From Psococerastis gibbosa (taxonomy: Eukaryota; Arthropoda; Insecta; Psocodea; Psocidae): a stretch of 64,000 nucleotides of DNA. Positions 1 through 10,900 of the stretch are shown here, one piece after another. Location of the stretch: contig OZ020491.1 of assembly GCA_963971405.1 (NCBI GenBank), positions 21,942,855-22,006,854 on the forward strand. The letters run 5' to 3'. The translations under genes were made by a program, and so were the position numbers. Each line of letters opens with the position of its first letter. The first letter of the stretch is position 1. The notes below the pieces were generated by a model. The model worked only from the letters and a program-made list of their open reading frames with translations. It made no database searches and had not been told where the DNA came from.

Positions 1-280
1 TACAACATATCAGCTTATCAATGAACTTAATTCCACAACATAAATTTTTAATAGTACAGCTATTTCGGTGTAACACCATCTCAGACTGGGTCTCCCTCTC
101 ACAAGTACCTATGACATACATCAGCTTTAATTGGTATGGAGGGGGAATGGGCGGGGCACTCCAAATACCAGATCAGATGTTATGTCGTTAACAAGGTTAC
201 AATTGTTACAACGCATTTCAAATTTCCATGCACTCCACCGAAACAGCTTTTACTATTAAAAATTTATGTTGTGGAATTAA

Positions 281-656
281 GAGTGTAGAGCCCGTAGGGA
301 ATTGGCAGCCCGAAATTTAATACTTTTTATTTTTTATTTAATTAACTAAGCATGTTATTAAAGATTTAGCTCATCAAAGTTGTAGAAGACTACTTCATGC
401 ATCATATTATAAAATATTTTTAATTTTCGAAATGGTAGTTTTTTTCAGAAACATGCATTTGTAAACAATAATTTTTCACGTTTAATCGATTTTATAAAAA
501 AAAACACAATTTCGAAAACAAAAATACCTTATTATATGATGTATGAAGTAGTCTTCTACAACGTTGATGAGCCAAATCTTTAACATGCTTAGTTTATTAA
601 AAAAAAATTAAAAGTATTTAATTTCGGGCTGCCGATTTCCTACGGGCTGTACACTC
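281..656. mobile_element. TTAA fold-back MITE, copy 1 (376 bp)
   Basis: Flanked by TTAA at 277-280 and 657-660. The ends are inverted (GAGTGTAGAGCCCGTAGG against CCTACGGGCTGTACACTC) and almost the whole element is a palindrome centred near 470. There is no ORF. The TTAA target duplication points to piggyBac-type mobilisation. Confidence 0.82.
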
Positions 657-792
657 TTAAGTGTAATTTTATTATTTTTATTTATAATTATTTACTTATT
701 TTTCATGTATCACTTCCACGAAGTCACTGAAGAAACTCTCTCATGGATTATCAATGAAGTTTACTCAACCCTTTCGGTCAGTTTATTTCTAA

Positions 793-1189
793 GGCGGGGT
801 TCCCACCGACCGGCTTGGGCTAAATACAAATACGGTGACGTGGTAGCAGACATTCAAGACTTGGCGGGGTTTCCACCGACCTCGCGGCTCGCATTGCAGA
901 ATGCAAATGACATTGACGGAAATGTTTGTTTTACTCTATGCCATAGTTAAAATTGATCAATGATCATAGAGTAAAATCACAAGCAAACTAAAATTAAAAA
1001 ATGGCGTCATGGGATATGTTAATTACAAACATTTTAATAGATTTCTGTAAAAAGAAAAACAAGCATTTCCGTCAATGTCATTTGCATTCTGCAATGCGAG
1101 GTCGGTGGAAACCCCGCCTAAGTCTTGAATGTCTGTTACCACGTCACCGTATTTGTATTTAGCTCTAGCCGGTCGGTGGAAACCGCGCC
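793..1189. mobile_element. Palindromic MITE of the GGCGCC family, copy 1
   Basis: TAA on both sides (790-792, 1190-1192). The inverted arms of about 150 bp carry CCGACCGG, GGTGACGTGGTAGCAGAC and the block AGGTCGGTGGAAACC-CGCCTAAG. The 3-bp A/T-rich duplication resembles PIF/Harbinger elements. The middle holds the remnant reading frame starting [15 protein letters not shown]. Confidence 0.8.
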
Positions 1190-1829
1190 TAAGCGCAGCC
1201 CTGGTTTTTACCTGATTACATGCTATAGATGAATCGGGAGCTACAGGCTATATGAAAACAAAAACTTTTCTGGCATTACTCTAAACTTTAATGTCATAAT
1301 ATTGTAAAAAACAATTTAAATTAGTTAAAGAGTCCACGTCACATGGCAATGTTCATCATAAATGCTAAATGATTATACATTAAAACAAATCATGATTAAA
1401 TTAGATATCAGTGGAATATTGTATAAATTATTATGAATGACAGACAGCTGTAAGAAAGAAGACAATACTGCGGTAAATCAAATAACAGGCAACATTAAAA
1501 GCCTCTATGCTTACTTACGGCTTAACAGTATTTACGCGTTGCTTCAGTAAAGAACAAAATAAAACCGCTATTTCATAGCAATAAATAAGGTACACTGTCT
1601 TTTACAGCACAATTTTAGATTACATATGGAGCATCAATGAAACAACCACAGAACTAAATACAAATAAGCTAGGTCTACATCATAAAAATTAGAAAACTTT
1701 GCGCCAGTAATATTTAGTAGAAAATGTGTAGTTGCCACATCTTAGACCCTTTCTATGCATTGTCCTATCATCGGAAAGTAGAGCAACAAAACTGAAAATA
1801 CACTTAGATTTTACTGCTTCTAAATTGGA

Positions 1830-2098
1830 CAGGGAAACATGATATCCCGCTGAGACTGCCAGTCAGTCTAAGAGCGTGTACAGGCCTGGTCACCTCCGAA
1901 TTAATCGTGTGACTGTAGTAAGTTAAAGTTAAAGTGGTTCGGAATCCACAATAATCAGGAGGTCCACCCTATCAGTCAACTCCCCGTCTGCCTGAGGTTA
2001 AAGAGTCTGCACTTAGGGTGCCTGTAGTTAAGAAACAGACTTACTCCCCCCGCCAGGCTGGCAGGGTTACTTAAGCAGAAATGCTAAAAGCAGGTATT
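1830..2098 (+). mobile_element. 5S-type SINE, 5'-truncated copy D
   Basis: Matches the body and tail of copies A and B from CCTGGTCACCTCCG through GTGGTTCGGAATCCAC and GCCAGGCTGGCAGGG to AGCAGAAATGCTAAAAGCAG, then a T-run. The 5S-like head is not recognisable. Confidence 0.7.
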
Positions 2099-2791
2099 CC
2101 TTTTTTTATTTCATTCCTTTCATTGTACAATCAATTATGAGAGCCAGGATTTTCCATAAGTTAATCATCGGCGCTGCATTTGGGAATCGACCCCAATCAC
2201 AGCAGGTAATTCTAAAGGAAAGTTGTACATTCCATTCAAACGATGACAGAACACACGCTTATTCGGTCTTTATCGAACACTCGAAAAGGTGCGCATATAA
2301 GGGTTCTTAGGGGAGTTTTTAAGAAAGCCAGTTTTCATTTTAAAAAAAATGGGGCGCAAAATTTTGGTACACTTATTACTTAATTAAGTCAGTAATTTGA
2401 CAAATTCTAGCTACCAAGTGATTGAAGAAATAATAAACCCTGCTATTCCTAAGGGTACACTTATGCTTAGTTTAGAAACAGACGTAATTTTTTCGTGCCA
2501 TTAAAAGTACATAACGCACTCCACAATACATGTTTACAAGTACGATACTGACATGTTTTACTTGCTGTTATGAACTTATCATGCCATGGAGAAACTATGG
2601 CTGCGCATGAATATTATTAAGTAATAACTATGTACATAAAGTGGAAAAACTAAACTCGCCGATAGGCACTGAAGTTAAATTTATAAGACCACACCTCACG
2701 GGTTATCTCACCGTTAATCACTGCAAAGCATTCTGGCACTGTAATTTGTAGCCACTGGGGCTTATAGTTCACGTGGTCTTCGTATAATTAA

Positions 2792-3173
2792 GGCGCCCAT
2801 TCCATTGACCGGCTAGGGCTATTTCCAAAACGGTGACGTGGTAGCAGACACTTAAGACTTAGGTAGCGTCTCCACCGACCTCGCATTGCAGATTGCAAGT
2901 GACATTGACGGAAATGTTTGTTTTTCTTTTTATAGAAATCTATTAAAATGTTTGTAATTAACATATCCCATGAAGCCATTTTTTTATTTTAGTTTGTTTG
3001 TTTGTGATTTTATTGTATGATCATTGATCAATTTTAACTATGGCATAGAGGAAAATAAACATTTCCGTCAATTCTGCAATGCGAGGTCGGTGGAAACGCC
3101 ACCTAAGTCTTGAGTGTCTGCTACCACGTCACCGTTTTGGAAATAGCCCTAGCCGGTCAATGGAATGGGCACC
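2792..3173. mobile_element. Palindromic MITE of the GGCGCC family, copy 2
   Basis: 382 bp with ends GGCGCCCATTCCATTGACC and GGTCAATGGAATGGGCACC. The target duplication is no longer exact (TAA/CAA). It carries the minus-strand reading frame [20 protein letters not shown] (2788-2979), which is element sequence and not a host gene. Confidence 0.8.
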
Positions 3174-3986
3174 CAATATTCAGTGTAAATCGGTGTAGAG
3201 CAAGTCCCTAGGAAGGGGAATGAAGTAAACGTCAGAGGTAATATGCAATACATTTCATCAAAAACGGGGACTTGAAATTCGTTATTTAAAAAAAAAAAAC
3301 GCCGTGGCACGACAAACTTATTGAGGAGTCTGACCTCAGGATCCCCTGTCTTTGAGTGAGGGCATGCGAAGCAGGCAGAACTAAACAACCGTAGTTGAGT
3401 GTAAGAAATGGCTAGCAATTGTTCCCAAACTTTTAATGCCGTTGCCCACGTTTAAAGAAGTCAATTGTCCGTGGCCCCCTGCCCAGATTACATGGAAAAG
3501 TAAATCAACATCAAAATTGATTGCTGCTTTTTTAATACGACCAAATTTCAATGACAAGTTTTTTTGCTGTTGGAACGAATATTTTGCAAATTAATAACCA
3601 CTCTCAGCTATTCTTTTACAAGTAGTTTGTTTCGGCTCTTCGACTTCAACCATAGAAGCGTTCATACAGGTATGATGTCGGAAATGGAATAAATTGTAAA
3701 TAGCTTAGCTGGTAGAGTAGCTTCAATACTTGCCGAGCCTTATGACCCAATGTTGGAACGTCATAGGCCACGAATGGCCCTACATTTCCCGAAATTTATA
3801 AATATTCCCTCCCGAGGTTCTATGGCCTCCCTGAAGGCTGTGGCCCACATTTTGAGAACCACTGGGCTAGACCATGCCTGAGGTCTAGTGATTAAATAAA
3901 AAATGCATTATATAATATAGACATAGTTGTGTAGCTAATGCCAACCTGCCTAACAAATACGAATCATGTCGAAGAGCATATAAGTG

Positions 3987-4098
3987 GAGGATTTAGCGAA
4001 ATCTGTACTTGAGGGCTTGTGGTCCAGCGGTTAAGAAGATGCCTCGAATTGTCATAGATCGTGAATACGATTAGAAGTACAGATTTTTCTAAACCCTC
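3987..4098. repeat. Hairpin enclosing a tRNA-like segment
   Basis: A 24-bp arm at 3987-4010 pairs with 4075-4098 (about 21 of 24 positions). Between them, GTGGTCCAGCGGTTAAGAAG resembles a tRNA A-box and D-arm, but no good B-box follows. Probably a SINE-derived or fold-back element. Confidence 0.45.
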
Positions 4099-4324
4099 TA
4101 ATTAAAAAAAAAAAAAATGCATTATTATTTAAAGCACTGCGCCACCCTTGGTAACAGAGATAACCAACTTCGTGCTGCCATATTTCTTCGAAGAAACCCA
4201 CCATGCAATATCCCAAAATGTTCATTAATTTTATCAGCTCTTAGCGTACGCTCTGAAGCTCGGGATTTCTACTAATAAACCTCCGGTATAAAACCCCATA
4301 GAAAAATGACGCTTAATCTCCATT

Positions 4325-4500
4325 TTAGGACACGTAGATTAGTGGTAAGGACCCTGACTTTCACCCGCAAGTTTGTTGGTTCGAGTGAGACACATGCTGC
4401 ATTTTCTGGCCACGTTAAATAGGTACCCCCTACCTCTTGTTACATGACAATATTAAAATATCTGTAAGCGTGTGAACGCTTGAAGTAGCTCACCGACTGA
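4325..4500 (+). repeat. Candidate tRNA-derived SINE
   Basis: TAGATTAGTGGTAAGGACC looks like an A-box and GGTTCGAGTGAGACA like a B-box, about 45 bp apart as in tRNA. No acceptor-stem pairing is seen, so it is not a functional tRNA gene. The 3' end is unclear. Confidence 0.45.
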
Positions 4501-4788
4501 CAAGGTTTGACATATTTCGTAGGTACCAGTCAAAACCAGCATTAGTCACGAGCATTTATCTAAAAACGGGAAGATGTGAAGATGTGTGTATAGATTTGCT
4601 TATTTGAAGCATCGTTAACCAATATTTCATTGCTTTCAGGGAATGTTCTCACTCTGTCAAAAATATTGACAGGAAGACAAAAATAAAATGGTTGAATAAT
4701 ATTTTGCACCACAGACATTGCGAGTATGAATAACTTATGATATATGGTTGAAATAACTAACAAGGCCCTGAAAAAACAAAAATGGGCC

Positions 4789-4940
4789 CTAGAGATCAGT
4801 GTCATACCAGGCGGCGACATGGTTGTTGTCTTGCGGTGGTTGTGGCAGATCAAAGTCCCCGGCAACGTCCATCGCATTCATTCCCTCATGGCTGTCGATT
4901 TCCAACTCCTGCATACTGTCTATTGGTAGCGGGTCATAAC
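4789..4940 (-). CDS. arm: armadillo coding exon 12 (residues 732-781), C-terminus
   Basis: The acceptor GATGCAG precedes GTTATGACC. The exon reads [20 protein letters not shown] to [22 protein letters not shown] and stops with TAG. The DTDL end is the class I PDZ ligand. The C-terminal transactivation tail is short and lacks the glycine-rich expansion of Drosophila. A tRNA-like SINE begins about 45 bp upstream in the intron. Confidence 0.94.
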
Positions 4941-7900
4941 CTGCATCAATACAACAACAAATAAATTTAACAATTGTGCAATTATCGGCTTCATTGGCAA
5001 GGTGGTAGCCTGCTTGAACTTGTCTCACACACCATGCGATCGGAGACGTATCGTAACTCGACACTCATGTACTAAACAGTTCAAGTAATTAAAAAATATC
5101 ATATTTAAGATACTTAGTGAGGCGACTGAAGAAGTCAATCGGATACATTTATTGAATTAAGGGGACAGAAGAATCCGGCCGTGAAAGCCTTCGTTATTTC
5201 ATTAATTCATTGAATTGTTTGCATGTGATTAACCTATTAAAAATTGCCAATTACTAATTGCCACGAAATGGGCAAAGAATAAACGGTTTGAATTATTATA
5301 GCGAGAGAGCGAAAGTTAATTTAAGAACATTTATATAAGTTACAATTCAGCTAACTACAAAAATAAAATTCTGCTTTTTATTTTAAATACAAAGCGGTAC
5401 CATCAACCAATGGGTATGGTAAAGAGGGAAGATCTGAAATTAAATTCCTGGTTGAGTCAAAATTTTGTACACAAACAGGAATATTTTGTTTTCAAATCTC
5501 CTATTCACCTTTTCTTAAAGTCTACTTCATACTGTTGAAACATTGAACACGTCTGCTTTTCATTTGATAGGATCTTAAAGGAAACTACATGGTTAGTTAG
5601 GATGTTAGAATACAAGCTAGCTTAAAGAACATAACAACGTGCAGAAAAAAAGCCCTAATGTTAGCATTCATGCGACATTACCTGCCAATTTTCGGAGTTT
5701 GATAGCCTACGCGCGACCCATTTACCCAGTCACCAACAAAAAGGCAATAGTTTAATTTTACAGTCAACAATGGCCCCGTTAACAAAGAAGAGATTGTGGA
5801 CCTAGAAAACAGGAGACGCGGAAGACCGAAGATCAAGAAAGGCAAGTGCAACTGACACTCAAACCATGACGCCATAGATATAGGGTTGTGGAAGCGCCAG
5901 TGCCAGACCGCAAATCACGGAAAAAAGAAAGAGGCAGGGCGGATCCTACAATACGACCCATTAAGTACATACTACATACTGTTCAACATAATTATTCGTC
6001 ACCCTAAAGTTAGAGCAGTGGCGGCTCGTCATTGGAGGCAACTGAGGCAGTGCCTTCAACTAAAAAAGTGTATTTTGAATTAGGAAATGTAGGCTAATCA
6101 AATTCTAGAAGAGACAATTAAAACTTAAAAATGCCGCGAAAAAGAACCATGAGCTGAAGTAGCTCCAAAAATTCACAACAACTAACTAACAACAGCATTT
6201 CCGACTGCCTCTCCATTGCTAGTAGACTGGCACGAATTCGAGTTGTAAAAAGCTCAAACAGTGTGAAGATACACACTCAAATCATTCGCTGCACCCAGCT
6301 CAATGAAGAACCGATGAGGCAGGGCCAGATCCTGCCTCTATGTATGTGATATCTCAGGAAATGTGGCCCTTAGAAAAAAAAAATGATAGAACTTTTTTTA
6401 TAGAGAATTTAAAGATCTACAACTTTGGTAAAACGAATTTTTTGATAAAACTTACCGTTAACGAGAGAAACCAAATTTTGGCCTATGACCCCGAATAACT
6501 TTTTTAACACACATGGCATAGATGGGGACATTTGACATTTCATTTATAATGGTAAAAACACAGTCGGTACCAAAATCCTCCTCTCCGGGATTTTTTGTTA
6601 GTTTTGTTTTCATGTTCAAATTGACGGGTACGACCGGAACGAGTATAACTTGGACATAGGTGGCCATTCCATTGACCGGCTAGGGCTATTTCCAAAACGG
6701 TGACGTGGTAGCAGACACTCAAGACTTAGGTGGCGTTTCCACCGACCTCGCATTGCAGAATTGACGGAAATGTTTATTTTCCTCTATGCCATAGTTAAAA
6801 TTGATCAATGATCATACAATAAAATCACAAACAAACAAACTAAAATTAAAAAATGGCTTCATGGGATATGTTAATTACAAACATTTTAATAGATTTCTAT
6901 AAAAAGAAAAACAAACATTTCCGTCAATGTCACTTGCAATCTGCAATGCGAGGTCGGTGGAGACGCTACCAAAGTCTTGAGTGTCTGCTACCACGTCACC
7001 GTTTTGGAAATAGCCCTAGCCGGTCAATGGAATGGGAGCCATACTGTACAATCCCTGGACTGGCTACAGCCATAAGAAGAATAGAATAATTGACCGCAAA
7101 TTTATGCATCAATTAAGTTTTAATTAAGCCTCCTCAAACTTTTATTATTATATGCTGTGCCTCATCAATTTATATCCCCACGAGCCGCCACTGAGTTAGA
7201 GCTTGAATTTTTTTCGGTATATCCTAAGGTATAGCTCATGACAATGTCACTAAGTCTGTTCACAACTCAATTTCTCCAAAAATGTTGGTTACGCCCTTCT
7301 GACTTTAGGGTGATGATATCCATATCTTTCACCAATAAAGTTTATTATAAATTGTCGAATCAGCCCAATTGAACAATAAATATTATGTGTCAGAACTCCC
7401 AAATGAGGTCCCACCTGTAGGAATGCGCTCAGTACAAAGTAAACAATAATTATCCGTCCAAATGGCGTATTTATGTGTTTAATTTTTTTTTTTTTTTGCC
7501 TTTTACAAGTGGTTGAGACGTAATGAAATATTATGAATAAAATTAAAGAAAATATATGAATGTTAATATATGCAATTATAGTGTCTGATTTCAACACTGA
7601 TTAGAGTTATAGTCTACGAACTAGGTATGTACTTTATTCTTTGTTAAAATAATGCCGAAATATCATATGAAACCTATTTAATATCGTCAAAAATTAAAAA
7701 AAAAATAGTTTTCAGTATAAAATATGGCGCTAATTCAGAGCAACTAAAAGTAAAAGTAAAGTAAATCTATTTCAAAAAATTTTCCTTCGTAATACATTAA
7801 TAAACATATGGGACCCGATAGGCTAGGCCCGTAATTAAATAAAAATGCCCCTACAGCTAGCTCATAACCTCGATATAAGCTGTGGGGCAGGATGGGAATT

Positions 7901-10900
7901 TATGGATCAAGTTGTCGAAACATTTGTTACAATGAACAATATCAGCAATGGACTACACTACATAAAACTAATAACATTAAAGGGAGTATATTAGAATCCG
8001 CCCCATAGAATAAATATTTATCCGCCCTAAGTATACTATTCTTCGCCCATTACTATTGAGATGTTACAATATTTTTATGCTATATGAAATGTTAGATACG
8101 TTACAAGACATTGATTATACAAAACATGTAGCTGCCGATTAAAATGACACTAGGAATCTATAAAGAGCGAATGGACCACCACATTTTCCGTTTTTTGTGT
8201 GCACGATGTCACATGAAATTTCAATCGCAGAGTCATAAATGAGATGTCGCAGTTGTTTTTTTAAGGTTAATCGCATACAAACAATTTAATGAATGTATCC
8301 GACTGACCTCTTTAGTCGCCTCAGTAGGTTAGTACCCGTGTTGAGTTACGACCCGTCTCCGATCGCATGGCGTGTAAAGACTCGCACAAGTGCAAGCACC
8401 TTACCACCTGGCCATCGAAATCGATTAAAGTTCCTCTCCATTTTGATACATAGCATGTGGCCACCAATAACACCAATTGTCCACAGTGACCATTATTTCT
8501 TTTATAAATCAAGATATCGCTACTACGGAAGAAAAATTCTAAATCCATCAATTCACAGAAATTGCAGTTAGTTTTTTTTTTTTTTTAAATCAGTTACCTG
8601 ACAGTTCCCGCCAAATACAACTGCTCCCGCGGGGAAAATATACACACTACATTAACGCCATTTTACTAGCAGAACAGATTTTTTTTTTATTAATATTTTG
8701 GCGTTATTAAGTTGAAATTGACCATTTTTTAGTTCTCTTTTTTCTTCCGAAGTAGCGATATATAACTGTGGCCGATTAGTGATAGTGACGGCTACATAAT
8801 GTACATCAAAGAGCAGATGAATATTGTTTCTAGTTTACGAAACCTCACTCATTTTCGGCTCTACGATCAGTATTTCATGATATATTTGACTTTAATTGGA
8901 AATGGGGGGAGGGCTCGATTTGCCCTTAAAAGCATTTTACATTTAATCAAAACTGCAAGAAGAGGGGCAGTTTTATTTTTATCGATAGATAGGATAGATG
9001 GTAACAGGTTGGACAATATTAAATTTTCTCTCGAGCCTAAAATAATAAAAAATAAAATAAAAAAAATTAGGGGAGTGGTATATTAATGTTAAAAATTATA
9101 TATTTTCAGCTGTCATAACTTTCCTTAGTCCTAAGCACAGGTATTGTACATGGAACCATTTACCGGGAATGATAAGAGTCGCAATACCTAGTGACAGAAG
9201 CAGGCAATATTGACTGGATATTGTGAGATTGCAATGATGTAGAAGTGTGTCGTTCTTACTTGAGCCGGTTCTTAGAACGGCTCTTCAGACATGAACTAGT
9301 TCCCGACTACGAAAATATTAGGTTCTTGAAGAACGCAATTCAAAATGGTATATGAAGTGGTCGCCACTTACGTAAAATAAGTTCTTACTCCACTGAAAAA
9401 TAGTAGCCCGTGTTCATGATAATATTTGTTATTTATTTTTACAATACCTAAGTATAGGGAACGAACGCAAGTCGCTAACCATTGGCGAACTGGTTCTGTA
9501 TAAGAACTGTATAAGGAATGATCAACCAGTGATTAGTGAACCAGTTGCCAGTGTTGGGATTGAGCCGAAGCCATGAACCGGCTCTTAAAAGAACGCATAA
9601 GGGAATGATCAACGACTACCAGTGATTAGTGAACGGAGTGAACCAGTTGCCAGTGTTGGGATTGAGCCGAAGCCATGAACCGGCTCCTAAAAGAACGCAT
9701 AGGCGGGGATTCCACAGACCTGCAAGTGCAAAACACAAATACGGTGACGTGGTACCAGACATTCAAGACTTAGGGCGGGGTTTCCACCGACTTCGCATTA
9801 CAGAATGCAAATGACATTGACGGAAATTTGAATTTTTCTTTTTATAGAAATCTATTAAAATGTTTGTACTTAACATATCACATGACGCCATTTTTTAATT
9901 TTAGTTTGCTTGTTTGTGATTTTACTCTATGATCATTGATCAATTTTAACTATGGCATAGAGTAAAACAAACATTTCCGTCAATGTCATTTGCATTCTGC
10001 AATGCGAGGTCGGTGGATACCCCGCCTAAGGCTTGAATGTCTGCTACCACGTCACCGTATTTGTATTTTGCACTTGCAGGTCTGTGGAATCCCCACCATA
10101 AGGGAATGATCAACGACTACCAGTGATTAGTGAACGGAGTGAACCAGTTGCCAGTGTTGGGATTGAGCCGAAGTCATGAACCGGCTCTTAAAAGAACGCA
10201 TAAGGGAATGATCAACGACTAACAGTGATTAGTAAACGGAGTAAACCAGTTGACGGTGTTGGGATTGAGCCGAAGTCATGAACCGGCTCTTAAAAGAACG
10301 CATAAGGGAATGATCAACGACTAACAGTGATTAGTAAACGGAGTAAACCAGTTGACGGTGTTGGGATTGAGCCGAAGTCATGAACCGGCTCTTAAAAGAA
10401 CGCATAAGGGAATGATCAACGACTAACAGTGATTAGTAAACGGAGTAAACCAGTTGACGGTGTTTGGATTGAGCCGAAGCCATGAACAGGCTCTTAAAAA
10501 AAACGCATAATAAGAACCGTTCTTTTTGTATCAATTGAACTGAGAACGCAAGTTCGCGAGAAAACCGAGAACGGCCCACCTCTACAATGATGGTATATAA
10601 AAAGTAAAACAGCTGGTCAAAACGAATCAGCACCTGAACGATGGGGGACATATAGTAGTAATATTAACAGCACTTTTGAAATAATCTACCTCTCTCCAGG
10701 TTAATATTTATAGAATTTTCATGCATGGGACATGGGGGAGGGGGAGGGGGGTGCCACTTTAGTACTGCATAACTAAATTCAGAAATTTTTACCGTGGGTT
10801 ATGCAGTAAAACAGCACCCCCCATGTTCGAATACATAGCAGTGCGCCAGTACTCTTCACAAAAACATTTCTAAACGTGGTGGGACCGGGCCTAACAGGCG

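Noticed and set aside
2788..2979. 63-aa [18 protein letters not shown], repeated at 6853 and elsewhere, as a small gene family
   Set aside because: It lies inside every copy of the palindromic GGCGCC MITE and reads through its inverted arm, so it is element sequence.
9509..10510. Regular 102-bp repeats as a CRISPR-like array
   Set aside because: The units are contiguous with no spacers, and this is an animal nuclear locus.
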